The notes under the pieces were generated by a model. It had not been told where the DNA came from. It saw only the letters and a list, made by a program, of their open reading frames with translations, and did no database searches. Positions 45,201 to 54,380 of a stretch of 64,000 bases of DNA are shown here, in pieces. This stretch comes from Amphiura filiformis (Eukaryota; Echinodermata; Ophiuroidea; Amphilepidida; Amphiuridae). Location of the stretch: NCBI RefSeq assembly GCF_039555335.1, contig NC_092628.1, forward strand, positions 69,345,706 through 69,409,705, in the 5' to 3' direction. Both the position numbers and the translations under genes were made by a program. How positions within the stretch are numbered: position 1 is the stretch's first letter; the number at the start of each line of letters is the position of its first letter.

Positions 45201-47345
45201 CACTTTACTATAATTCACTCATTATTGACACAATTTAGCTCTACATGTGTACAATCCAACCATTGCAACAGGTGGCCCAAATCACTTTTTCTATATACAT
45301 AAATTCACTCACTTGTAAGCATAAACAATAAAAATCAATACAGAACTGAACAAATTATCCATAATTATCAAAATAATAAAAACTGAATCACATTTAATTC
45401 TTTGTTGCTGCATGCACCAGCTGTTTGAAATGATCAATATTTTAAATGATCGCATTACTCGTGATTTTCAAAAACATGTAGCATCACATTTTCTTTTAAG
45501 GTGGCCATATTGGCTAATGCAAAAATTTAGATTTTCTTTTAATTTAAGTATGTTAAAGCTCTTGCCTTGTAGATTATAAAACTGAAAATTTTGTTTCAAT
45601 CGGACATTTGGTTCTCGAGATATGGCCTGTCAAAAGGGCGCGAAACCAACAAATTGGCAACAACTTTCTTTTTATTTTCTATATTTTTGACAAGTCCAGT
45701 TGCCAAGTAATTTTCTAATTATATATGCATGAATTATGCAAAGTAAAGCTTTCAGATACAATTAAAAGAGCTATGGTACTGAGGCATGGTACATGGGTAG
45801 TACACACAGGTGCTACAAAATTACAGTTGCGTTTGGCAAATTTCAATTTGCATAATTAATTAGGGCCACTAATTAGAAAAGTTGATTAGGGCCCTAATTA
45901 ATTATGCAAATGGAAATTTGCCAAACACAACTGTAGGTTTGTTGCATTTCATGTGTACTACCCATGTACCAAGTTTCAGTACCATACCTCTTCTAATTGT
46001 ATCTGAAAATTTAACTTTGCATAATTCATGCATTTATAATTAGGAAATTACCTGGCAACACTGCATGCCAAAAATAAAGAAAATAGCTGTTGCCAATTTG
46101 TTGGTTTCCCGCCATTTTGACAGGCCATATCTCGAAAACTGAATGTCCGATTAAAATAACATTTTCAGTTTTGTAATCAGGAGAGCATGGACTTTCACAT
46201 AGTTAAATTAGAAAAAATCTATATCCAATAGTGCGTCCTTAACATGATCATTTCAAACAACTGTTGTGTATTATTCACATGTTATAATGATGCAATTGAA
46301 ATAGGGCCAAAACTGAAGTTTGTTCAGCATATTATAGGCAAAAATTACTTAGTATTCAGCTTTTGTTACTGCGCGCAGGGTTATAGCTAGCCCAAGTTGA
46401 GTGCCGGCTAATTTTACTATCCAATTCAGGGGTATGAAAGGCCTCAGATCAAAAAAGCTGAGAATTACTAAAAAAAGCTGAAAAACAGCGTCAAAGCAGG
46501 GTAAAAACGTCAAATATGGGCTGAAAATAAAAGAAAACGTGTAAATGTTATGTTAGCAATACAAAAAGCTGAAATCAGCTTAAAAGCTGAAATTTCACAC
46601 CCCTGCCAATTAGAGGACTGGCTCGGGGCACAATCTTTTTAGCGAACACAAGGGATCGGGGAATAGGCTAGGGGGTATACCCCCAAAATTTTTTTTTGGT
46701 ATTTTACTCTTTTTATGATGAATAAAACATTTGTGGGGAAAAAAAAAAATTTTAATTTAATTTTTTAATTTTTTCTTTTTTAGTGCCGGTGACGGTTACC
46801 TCCCGACCGGCGACGACCGGCGTGGCTATAACCCTGACTGCGCGCGTCAAAAATAGAGTCGCAACTCACACTCGCATAAATTCACATAAGCGTGCACCAG
46901 TCACACATTATGCAATGCACAATTAGCATAAGCACTGCGCCAAATAGCACTACTTTCGGGCTCTGTTGCTTTTAGTATACTATCCAGAGAGGTTGCACGC
47001 TACACGCTTGGTTGATCGGTTGCTCGCGCTACGCGCTCGCTTAGTCCATGAGGGCCACAAACTTTGGCTATGCACCAAACTGCTTATAAGACGAACAAAC
47101 TTTACCCTCCCCACAAAAACAGAAAAAAGACATAAAATCACTACCTCATAGGTTTAACAATAGCTCTGCTGCCATCAGCTAGGGTGAAGTATAGTTTCAC
47201 TTGGCTTCCACCACGGAACATGGTAGTGTTAGCAATTTCTGCAGTACCTAGTGAATCTAATAAAGCTCCCATGTAAGGGGCATCTTCTGTGTACATGTAA
47301 TCTTTGGTTATTTCACGGGTGAATATCTCCCATGGCTTATAGACC
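33051..47345 (-). CDS. FAM20-family secretory-pathway kinase (C-terminal kinase domain, 8 exons)
   Basis: Exons on the reverse strand, in order: 47345-47145, 42781-42689, 41924-41809, 39054-38871, 37908-37872, 35193-35124, 34327-34180, 33270-33051. Every junction has GT/AG signals and matching phase, giving about 355 residues. Recognised in order: VKPMR (nucleotide-binding lysine region), QERHNAEIASFHLDR, LRRVPPCAGRVINMTREI, the cysteine cluster CFIGKC...CNDEHPICGK, IFDFFI, DRHH (catalytic Asp), IDNGKGFG (metal-binding Asp), YQCCKIRNSTYERL and the C-terminal MDRRLQIVIE. Family members phosphorylate secreted proteins (FAM20C, S-x-E) or xylose of proteoglycan linkers (FAM20B) in the Golgi. NMTREI and FGKESF favour FAM20C/A and FGNP recalls FAM20B, so the substrate is undecided. 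The N-terminal signal-anchor exons were not found. Confidence 0.92.
34180..34327 (-). CDS. FAM20 exon g (catalytic core: DRHH and DNG)
   Basis: Acceptor TTTGTAG, donor TGCAA/GTAAGT. It reads NYDRHHFDQLRQFGKESFVA, FIDNGKGFGNPKPEADD and LAPVYQCC. DRHH supplies the catalytic Asp and IDNG the metal-binding Asp. The first codon, split over the intron, reads Arg where relatives have Gly before Asn-x-Asp; this is an oddity to confirm. The exon has a shortened duplicate at 19992-20097. Confidence 0.93.
34560..34645 (+). mobile_element. tRNA-derived SINE head in FAM20 intron
   Basis: GGTTCACTGGCTCAATTGAT (A-box-like) and AGAGGTTCACATCC (B-box-like) are about 35 bp apart. The related sequence at 20325-20410 is part of the same duplicated block as the orphan FAM20 exon. 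Confidence 0.55.
34847..35079. mobile_element. fold-back MITE, about 233 bp, in FAM20 intron
   Basis: TTACAGACTGTATCAAAATG and GGTACCCA at the left pair with TGGGTACCAATC and TTTTTGATAAGTCTGTATAA at the right. It lies in the intron between exons f and g and is absent from the shorter duplicate intron near 20.5 kb. Confidence 0.75.
35124..35193 (-). CDS. FAM20 exon f
   Basis: Acceptor CTTTTACAG, donor CATAA/GTAAGT. It reads DEKFLVGRYLLDLIELGIFD and FFI, corresponding to the LDI.D..IFD.L. helix that precedes the catalytic DRHH. It ends with one base of the next codon. Confidence 0.92.
35456..36630. mobile_element. outer element with CAGACATGCCAACT ends
   Basis: CAGACATGCCAACT at the left and AGTTGGCATATCTG at the right are inverted ends of a segment of about 1.2 kb inside the intron between exons e and f. 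It contains the AAGTC-rich element at 35557-36146 as an apparent nested insertion. Confidence 0.55.
35557..36146. repeat. AAGTC-rich element with AGAGATGT ends
   Basis: Two blocks of CAAGT/AAGTC short repeats (about 35571-35730 and 35985-36130) are enclosed by AGAGATGT and ACATCTCT. The GC-richer middle (35750-35930) is non-coding. Structure suggests a non-autonomous element whose ends expanded as a minisatellite. Confidence 0.7.
36947..37342. mobile_element. MITE with AAAGGGTTCACAAGTT ends, 396 bp
   Basis: AAAGGGTTCACAAGTT and AACTTGTGAACCCTTTA are inverted ends, with inner AAAAGTTGTTG/AATAACTTTTATAATTT arms. It lies in the intron between exons e and f. Confidence 0.75.
37565..37640 (+). 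mobile_element. tRNA-like SINE head
   Basis: CCATGGCTAGGTGTCAGCGG resembles an A-box, and GGTTCGAATCC at about 37617 is a perfect B-box. The intervening arms do not fold into a clean cloverleaf and the B-box is followed by T-rich sequence, so a tRNA-derived SINE is more likely than a working tRNA. Confidence 0.55.
37872..37908 (-). CDS. FAM20 exon e (37-bp micro-exon)
   Basis: Acceptor TGTACAACAG, donor TTAAAA/GTAAGT. It encodes only WKAKNVCRNLLK. The Trp and Cys align with the W....YC segment of FAM20B/C, and both junction phases are satisfied (2 bases in, 0 out), which supports an exon this small. Confidence 0.8.
38052..38704. repeat. 49-bp tandem array, about 13 copies, in FAM20 intron
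   Basis: Unit: AGAATCAACTAATTATTCAT, then GAGATTTCATGCAATGAAAG, then TTTACACAT. Copies differ by one to four bases, and some carry GAAAATTTTACAC. It lies in the intron between exons d and e, ending about 170 bp from exon d. Confidence 0.95.
38871..39054 (-). CDS. FAM20 exon d (cysteine-rich insert)
   Basis: Acceptor TGCTTGTAG, donor AAAAT/GTAAGA. It reads GNLCFIGKCAPWFCNDEHPI and CGKREMMEVSLCQYLP. The four cysteines match the disulfide cluster of FAM20C, with one extra residue between the second and third. The end is acidic and aromatic (EYPWSQGIKESK), corresponding to the PW segment of the family. Confidence 0.93.
39196..40276. mobile_element. 1.08-kb element with CATGATTGTTCCCAA ends
   Basis: CATGATTGTTCCCAA at the left and TTTGGGAACAATCATATG at the right, with inner GGGGGTTATTTTT/AAAATAGGGGGTATTTTT similarity. 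There is no transposase-like frame in the interior. It lies in the intron between exons c and d. Confidence 0.6.
41809..41924 (-). CDS. FAM20 exon c
   Basis: Acceptor CTTTACAG, donor AAAG/GTAATG. It encodes VLNLRRVPPCAGRVINMTRE and ILEKTKDEELLKTFFTNK. RRVPP.AGR..NMTREI is characteristic of FAM20A/C, and the NMT gives a possible N-glycosylation sequon. Confidence 0.93.
41968..42350. mobile_element. MITE with TATTCTGTCGGTCC ends, 383 bp
   Basis: Exact 14-bp inverted ends TATTCTGTCGGTCC and GGACCGACAGAATA. The interior is GC-richer than the intron around it and non-coding. A 67-bp deletion derivative is at 32947-33013. Confidence 0.85.
42689..42781 (-). CDS. FAM20 exon b (helix C)
   Basis: Acceptor TTGTTGCAG, donor GACAG/GTAGGT. 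It encodes KSRDFIYEVTEPFWLDQERH then NAEIASFHLDR, the conserved ERHNAEIA.FHLDR helix of the family. Phases match both neighbours. Confidence 0.93.
42905..43260. repeat. about 20-bp minisatellite (GGTGTCATGGTGGGTCAAGG)
   Basis: About 14 diverged copies of a unit near GGGTGTCATGGTGGGTCAAG in the FAM20 intron between exons a and b. The fold-back element at 42989-43082 interrupts it. Confidence 0.85.
42989..43082. mobile_element. 94-bp fold-back element inside minisatellite
   Basis: TAGCCCTACTAGTATAGGGC and GGCCCTATATAGTAGGGCTA are inverted ends. The flanking minisatellite units resume on both sides (TGTCAGGG on each side), so the element was inserted into the array. Confidence 0.75.
45418..46263. 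mobile_element. 846-bp long palindromic element
   Basis: Arms of about 350-400 bp. TTTGAAATGATCA/TGATCATTTCAAA at the ends, GGTTCTCGAGATATGGCCTG/CAGGCCATATCTCGAAAAC inside, and the centre ATTAGGGCC..GGCCCTAATTAATTATGC. It lies in the FAM20 intron between exons a and b. No coding capacity, so a giant fold-back MITE. Confidence 0.85.
46264..47144. other. intron sequence with repeat debris
   Basis: Contains poly(A)/poly(T) runs at about 46690-46785 and a GC-rich patch (GTGCCGG..GACCGGCGACG at about 46783-46830) typical of dispersed repeats. No exon recognised. Confidence 0.45.
47145..47345 (-). CDS. FAM20 exon a (first found)
   Basis: Acceptor TTGTTACAG, donor ATGAG/GTAGTG. It reads VYKPWEIFTREITKDYMYTE, then GALLDSLGTAEIANTTMFRG and GSQVKLYFTL..AIVKPMR, which is the N-lobe of the FAM20 kinase fold with its GTQLK-like glycine loop and KP lysine. 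It enters with two bases owed to an unidentified upstream exon. Confidence 0.9.
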
Positions 47346-47580
47346 CTGTAACAAGAACATAAAGAGTATAAATGTTTAATAGACAGAAACAAATGTGTAA
47401 CACTAAAAAAACCAAGACGATCCGCAGATCACATGTGTTATGTTATTCATGAAGAACCTACAGTTGTTATAATACATTCATTTGGAGTAACCTATATTTT
47501 TGTTCAGGTTTACATTTTCAATTGAGCAGCTCATTGACTCAATTACGCCACATCGATGGTGTGTTGATGGTGTGGAGCTA

Positions 47581-47712
47581 GAGGTTAATAACTGCGCGTC
47601 GGTTATTTGGTTTTGGAACCGAGGACGCCCCTCAGGATATTCCGAGGTCCAAAGCAAAATGTTGGGTTTTTCACAATGCCCGACATATTACCAATGCAAA
47701 GTTATTAACCTC
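47581..47712. mobile_element. 132-bp element with GAGGTTAATAACT ends
   Basis: GAGGTTAATAACT and AGTTATTAACCTC form exact inverted ends around a GC-richer interior (GAGGACGCCCCTCAGG). Located just upstream of the first FAM20 exon found. Confidence 0.7.
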
Positions 47713-48521
47713 ATTCATAACCGTTACTTTCATCTCTTCACTTAACAAAATAACACAAAAATTTTGCTCAAAAGTTTGTAAAATAGATGATTTTTACATC
47801 TTCCCTTTCCAAAAATCGATCAGGCTAAAACAGGACGACCAATAACAAAAGTGCGTATAACAATCTGTGCAAATATGGTAGCGCGCAATCCAAATATGGC
47901 AGTCAGCATGCGCGCAGTTTGTTCAATGCATAATACTTTTCAAACAATTACGCGTTTTTAGGTCAATTGTGAGATATTAATGACCTTGATTTGCGTTCGC
48001 GAAAAAATCGCGTTGTTACAAATAACAAAATATGATTGGATCACACGCATCATGCATATCTATCATAACAATGACACAAAATGACCCCTAGATGAAATCG
48101 CATCAAAATATCAACATTGAGAGCAGCACCATTTTGCATTTTGAGCAATTTTGGAAGATGACCTCACATGACCTGTGACCCCTATATGACATTTTACCTC
48201 ATATTCCTGAGTACCTCTGAAGAACCCTCACCTAGGGATCACTCTACTGAAGTTGCATTAAAAATATATTGGATTATGCTGATAAAGGAGTATTTTATTA
48301 GCAATATTATGAAATGATCTGAGGATTACATTTGACCGTAACCTAGTACAACATAGCTTATATTTTAATACGGCAGTACGGCACTACCCGTGGACACACT
48401 AGTTAAGTTACATGGACGGAGCCCTCAAACCTTAGAACTTGATCTCATTTTTAGCAAGGTGAAGGTTACAGATCAATACTCTGAAGAGTCATTAGTCTGA
48501 AAAATCCAACTTATTTAGTTA
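47713..48521. other. non-coding stretch
   Basis: No exon recognised on either strand, including a search for an upstream FAM20 exon. A cluster GACCTCACATGACCTGTGACC lies at about 48161-48181. Confidence 0.45.
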
Positions 48522-49000
48522 TAAACCCTAATCCTTACCCAAATGCTCACACTAAACTTCACCTTAACCCTAACCTAAACCCTAATCCTTACCCAAATGC
48601 TCACATTTAACTTCACCTTAACCCTAACCTAAACCCTAATCCTTACCCAAATGCTCACACTAAACTTCACCTTAACCCTAACCTAAACCCTAATCCTTAC
48701 CCAAATGCTCACATTTAACTTCACCTTAACCCTAACCTAAACCCTAATCCTTACCCAAATGCTCACACTAAACTTCACCTTAACCCTAACCTAAACCCTA
48801 ATCCTTACCCAAATGCTCACACTAAACTTCACCTTAACCCTAACCTAAACCCTAATCCTTACCCAAATGCTCACACTAAACTTCACCTTAACCCTAACTT
48901 AAACCCTAATCCTTACCCAAATGCTCACATTAACTTCACCGTAACCCTAACCTAAACCCTAATCCTTACCCAAATGCTCACACTTAACTTCACCTCTTTT
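48522..49000. repeat. 54-bp telomere-like tandem array
   Basis: About nine units of TAAACCCTAATCCTTACCC + AAATGCTCACACTAAACTTC + ACCTTAACCCTAACC, period 54 bp (nine hexamers). The array degrades into irregular CCCTAA-like sequence to about 49140. It alternates ACTAAAC and TTTAAC variants, suggesting a two-unit higher order in part. Confidence 0.92.
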
Positions 49001-49892
49001 AAACTCTAACCTAAACCTTGATCCTATACCTAACCCTAAACCTTATCCTTAACATAACATTTGAACTCTAACCCTAACCTAAACATATCCCTGGCCTATC
49101 CCTATAACCCCAATGCTATCCTACCCCTAACCCTAATCTTAAACTAAAATGCTCTATTTTTTGTAATTTTAAGATATTTAGTTTGTTTTTTGGTGGCACT
49201 TACATCTCCCATAGGTACATGGTTTAAATATGAAATATCATGTGTGTTTGAATATTTCTTATTGCATAACAAGTTTTGCACCCTATTTTATAACCCCTAT
49301 TATAAATGAAGTTCCAAACTTGCTAGACAGGTTTTTATTGAAGAGCTTGAAGCGGTTGACAACCCAATTCACAAAAAATTCTAAAACATAAAATCTCAAT
49401 TTGATGGACAAGTCCCTGTAAACCTGTATTTGATTGTCTCATACAGAATAAATTAATACTAGTTTTGTTACCTACTGAGCTGAATGTTGCCAAATGTTTG
49501 AACCAGGCCAATGTTATTAAAGGTCCGTAACCCGATCGACAGCATCATCCCCGATTTTTTTCATTGTTGATGAGGTTTTGGTATCACATAATAGATACTA
49601 TTTTTCTCATTACTATCCTGAAATTTGACGCTCCAAGTCGATGTATTTCGGAGAAATCATGAATCACAGCGGTTTTACAGGTTACCAGTTTGTAAACAAT
49701 AAAAATTTCTTGGATCATGGGAAGAGAAAAAGCGAACTACGCTAAGTGTAGTCTCGCGGCCAGACTGTATGTGGCTATCACGAGGATCGACGAGGGTCAA
49801 ACCGACGCAAACTGGCTGTGTAGGAGACTACGCTAAGTGCTGAGGAGACGGTCCGCCGTATATAATTAAAACAATTCCTTGATTATTTCAGT

Positions 49893-49975
49893 TGGTGAAA
49901 TAGCTCAATTGGTTAGCGCTACCGTTCTTTTACCCGAGAGGTACCGGTTCAAAACCCGGTATCGGAAGGTTTTTT
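49893..49975 (+). mobile_element. tRNA-derived SINE head (Lys-like)
   Basis: GGTGAAATAGCTCAATTGG is a good A-box and GGTTCAAAACCCGG a near B-box, with TACCGG/CCGGTA pairing around it. The loop CTTTTAC suggests a tRNA-Lys(UUU) ancestor, but the anticodon stem is broken. The 49510-49860 segment upstream may belong to the same composite repeat. Confidence 0.55.
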
Positions 49976-50283
49976 TCCTCTCCATTTTTAACCCAAACTT
50001 TTTATATTCATTTGAAATGTACATATTGCAAGGGAAATATATTTTGTTTCCTTTTTTTCTGAAACGGTACGAAAAAAACAAAAAAACAAAAAAAACCAAA
50101 TACTTTCCGTTCAATACGGGCCGGGCATTGCAGCATGTCAGCATTCGTCATACGAACGGGAATTGTTGTTGTTGCATGCCTACCCAGAATGCAATTCACG
50201 TATACAAGGTATTGGATTGCAAATTTGGCTGTTTATTCACATTTACGCTGAAAATGCTCTCGTTTTTTCACAAAGCAGCATAA

Positions 50284-51880
50284 AGTGGGAGATATTTGAT
50301 ATTATTATGTAATTTTAAAGACAATCCATATCCAAAACCAATAGGGTTACCCCCTTTAAGGGTGGTCTTAACCCTGGAATTATGGAAACTTTCAGGCCTC
50401 ATAACTACTAAATTATTGGTCTAAGGTATATAAAAGTATGCATAATTAGAATGGCAAAGACTTGATAAATTCATCTGAGGTCAAATTTCGGCCAAAATGT
50501 TAATTTTTGGAAAAAAATCCAAAAAACAAGTTTTTTTATTAAATTAAATTTTTTTATTAATTTTTAAAAACTAGATCAAAATATCTAGGATCCATTTTTT
50601 TTTTCTTTTCTTTTAATTTTGACCAACTTCAAATTATATTTGAAATTTGGGCGAAAATCTGGCTTTTTAATGATTTTTTTGAAAATTTAGCATCTTTTTT
50701 TACCATTTTTGGTGCAAATTTGACCACTTTGTGCGGTAGATGATTGGTTACCTTTTTCATATATACAAATCAATTTAACAATTTGTATTCACCATGTGTA
50801 ATCCAATAACCATATCAACAGGATCACACTTTCAAGTCATGAACCACGATCAAAATGATCACATGATCTCCACACTACCGCATGTACCCTGCTATCAGTG
50901 CTTGATCCAGTTAACTGAGTTATGTAACCACTTCACTGGTTAAGAGTGTAGACTGTAGAGACAAATACAGCTTATACAGTTTACCTTCTGATTAGAACTA
51001 GCCCTGTTCACAAACCCGGATTCCCTCGAATAGTGTGAGTGAAGTGAGCAGGGAGCGGAGCGAGCAATGTTGGGATATCTTAGATCATTGTATCGGAGAC
51101 ACAGCCCAGAACCTGTGCTACTTCTGATTTGAACCTTAACATACTGTAAAGCATCCAAATTTTCATGTATGTGGTTGATTATTCTTATAGGATTAAAAGG
51201 AAATGAACAAATTCACAAAAATTTCATATCACATAAACATGAATTCTCTAACAAACGTGAAATTTAATGCCGCAAAAATGTCACGCTTAAAGGTAACCAT
51301 GTCACGAATACATGTAGACAAGTGCAATCTATTTCTACTGATTCTGTGTCTGTTGCCATAGATAAAGGTAATCTGAAGGCAACCATTTCAAAGCATTTCC
51401 ATTTCATACTATTAATAGACATATTGTAGGAGTGACCCTAAGGGACAAAATGAGGAAGGCCATGCATTCAAGCATAGAAAGTAAAGAGAACTAGACATTG
51501 TGTCTATGATTAAAGTTGAATTTAGAACTAATGGCCTCATTCAACTGCAAAAAGTAGACAAGTTTACTTTACAACTGCAAAAAGTCAATGTGGGTATGTG
51601 TAAATGAATCTGCTGTGTTGTACCGACCAGAGAAAGTTGACCTCCAAAATAGACAACAATTTGTGATATCCATCGACCTTTAGACTTTTTCTGGACGTTT
51701 CTTTATTTTTTGTGAAAAGCTGACCATCTTTTATACGTAATTTGACTTACATGTAGGTTAGTATTACCAAGTTTCAACATTATAGGATAAATTTGCATGA
51801 ATAAATCAAGATTGTCAAGTAAAGATTAACAGCAGGTAAAACTTCTGGCTTTCACAATTCATAAAAAAAATTGAAAAATT
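50284..51880. other. intergenic, no supported gene
   Basis: AT-rich, with poly(T)/poly(A) stretches at 50520-50720. No exon recognised. Confidence 0.45.
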
Positions 51881-51890
51881 GAAAAAAAAA

Positions 51891-52238
51891 AATCTAATCA
51901 GGTTGAGAACCTCTGGCCCTGATATCACAAAGGTATCTCCGGGGGTATCTCTAACCATATGTATCTTCAGATATATATGACAAAAGTAGTAACTATACAG
52001 ATGCATATCAGCTACTTTTAAAATTAGCATAATGTTGCATTGAAAATCTAATCAGGTTGAGAACCTCTGGCCCTGTTACCCCCTACAAAGTTACGTCACT
52101 GTACCCTATACAGATCTCCAGATATTGGGGAGGGAAAAACCTAATTATACACATAACATTAATGCAAATCAGAGCTACTTAACTAGATAGTATATTCTGT
52201 GTTGAAAATTTAATCAGGTTGAGAACCTCTGGCCCTGC
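51891..52238. repeat. three spaced copies of a 31-bp motif
   Basis: AATCTAATCAGG followed by TTGAGAACCTCTGGCCCTG occurs at about 51891, 52044 and 52207, separated by about 155-163 bp of weakly similar sequence (GATATC/CAGAT, AGCTACTT). It reads as a worn tandem repeat with one conserved core. Confidence 0.8.
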
Positions 52239-52879
52239 TACATGTACTAAACTTGCATCACATGAAATGAAATACAAATTATTTCAATTTCAAAATTTGG
52301 GCTCCCTCAAATCTGGCTGGCATGTGTAGGGGGGGGGGGGGTAGATTTTTTATTTAGGCAAGTCCAAACCGGGGTCCAAAAAGGGTAGTCTTTGTCAAAG
52401 AATACGATCGCGGGGGAGGAAACGAGCGGCTATGCCCTAACAGCGAGTCCCGAAGTGGGGAGTACTGTTAGTGTGTGGTACACCGTATCTATCCTTATGG
52501 ATAATATAGCTAGTTACATGGTCTGTAACACAGACTAATAAGGGGTGGGGGCAGAAAATTTTCAGGCATGCAGAAAAGTGTGAGCAAGCAATTTCTGGCA
52601 GACCATTTTGTGACTTCCTCCTCCCCAGTACAAACAATTATTGCACAGTCCTTTATGTTTGTGTGTGAAATTGGCATGTCAGTGAAGTTCATTTCAACTT
52701 TGAGCTGACTTATCATACAGGCACCAAATTGATCATAATTTCCACATTTTAAAATGATTCATTTCCCCCACGGCGGCATAATAAAGATGGAAAGTGTAGC
52801 CTTACTAGACTTGGCACTATGGTCTTATAATAATGCACCCATGCTATCAAAATTACAAATGTTGTACTTGTGTTATTAT

Positions 52880-53087
52880 CAGGCCTTGTCTTTTGAGGTG
52901 AGTGAGAGTGATCACTCGCCATCACTCACCTAAAATGAAGCTGAGGAGAGCTTTTTATCACTCACCTGCATTTGGTGTACCGGTAATAATAATACAAGTG
53001 ATTAAAATCACTCGCCTACAGCTCACCTGACAAGTTTTGAGGAGAGAGATTTGTCACTCGCCAGCAATTTTCAAAAGACAAGGCCTG
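52880..53087. mobile_element. 208-bp MITE with CAGGCCTTGTCTTTTGA ends
   Basis: CAGGCCTTGTCTTTTGA and TCAAAAGACAAGGCCTG are perfect 17-bp TIRs. The interior repeats CACTCGCC/CACTCACCT blocks in both orientations. Confidence 0.9.
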
Positions 53088-54008
53088 TATTATATTATCT
53101 ATCTTTCCACATAAGACCATTATTTGAGAGAACAAAAAAGTAAGGAAGTCAAATTACTATTTCACAGTGTCGGCATCACGGGGGGGGCAGTCAGAACTCT
53201 TTCCCCTCTGTTGCCCCCATTAAAAACCCAAATTCTGACAATTTCCACCTTTTGCTGCAATTTTGCACAAAATTTGTTGATTTTGCTCCCCCTGAAATTC
53301 ACTTTTCAAATCCCCCCCCCAAAAAAAGATTCAACCTGGTGCCGCCACTGCTATTTTATTAGGTCCCCGCTAGTTGAGTAAATGGGAGCGGTTAGTAAAC
53401 GGGAGTGGTTAGTAAACGGTGGTGATAATCACGGTGTCTTGGTGTAGATTATTCATCCAGTATAGTAATGATCATGTTAGCTTGATAATCATAGGCACTA
53501 TGTTAGCTCCTGTCATATCAAAGGAGCTAAAGTTTAAGTGAATATCCAGACCTGTGTTATTACTCACTCAATCCCTTTTTGCTGAACCATGAAATGGTCT
53601 CAGCCTATATTAGTCTATGTTACTTACTTACTTACTTACTTACCAACCATTTGGTCTGAAATGGACATATCTTTAAATCCCACAAAGGTATGAACCCCCA
53701 AGTGGTGTGAAATGAAAGAGAAAGAAGTAAAGAATATAATACAAAAACACAGGGGGTTCTACTCATAATAGTTTTAAAGTTGTGGTCCATTTTGTCTGAA
53801 AAATCATCAGAAGTCGCCCAATTGGGCTTCTATCACGGGTTTGCCAACTTTCTTTCAGATATAACAATTACTGCCTGTGCCGGGAGGCAGCTTGTCTGCT
53901 ATTTTGATAACAAGCATATTGTTTCCAAGAAAGTGAAGTAAATATTGTGAAAATTCCCAAAGTATTATTAAAACAGTATCTTAACCACAGTATGGACCAA
54001 ACTAGTCC
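53088..54008. other. intergenic, no supported gene
   Basis: Contains C- and G-rich homopolymer patches, a short (CTTA)n run at about 53620-53641, and no exon. Confidence 0.45.
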
Positions 54009-54207
54009 CAAACAAAAATGTTTGGTAGACTCATAACCGGTGCGATCTTACCTTTCCGATGTTGATTAAGATACTTCTTGCATCGATCCCGAGATGCGGA
54101 AAAACCAATAGTCATTTTGTCCCACATAAATGAATAAATAACAAAAACCCCGATCCCCGGTGGACTCACCCAAAAGGTGACGTCACACCATATGATCGCC
54201 CTTATCC
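54009..54207 (+). repeat. DIRS terminal inverted repeat, left
   Basis: AGACTCATAACCGGTGCGAT.., then TTGATTAAGATACTTCTTGC, GATCCCGAGATGCGG and GGTGACGTCACACCATATGA. It is the reverse complement of 60893-61075 with few differences. Confidence 0.9.
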
Positions 54208-54242
54208 GACTTGGGATCCCCTACTCGGACCAAACTTGTAGG

Positions 54243-54380
54243 GGTGGCGGGGTCGGGATAATCAACATCGGAAAGGTAAGATCGCACCGGTTATGAGTCT
54301 ACCAAACATTTTTGTTTGGGAGACTCATAACCGTTGCGATCTTACCTTTCCGATGTTGATTAAGATACTTCTTGCATCAA
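54243..54380 (+). repeat. DIRS internal complementary region
   Basis: AATCAACATCGGAAAGGTAA through CCAAACATTTTTGTTTGGG is the reverse complement of the outer left end (54009-54072). The next 75 bp (AGACTCATAACCGTTGCGAT...) repeat that end directly. This head-to-head copy inside the 3' terminus is the DIRS template region. Confidence 0.75.

Noticed and set aside
49893..49975. Functional tRNA gene.
   Set aside because: The A- and B-boxes are good but the anticodon and acceptor stems do not pair properly; a tRNA-derived SINE fits better. The same applies to 20325, 34560 and 37565.
47713..54008. Search for the missing N-terminal FAM20 exons upstream of 47345.
   Set aside because: No frame with the expected signal-anchor or family sequence and matching phase could be supported; the exons may lie beyond the window, with the DIRS element then inside a large intron.
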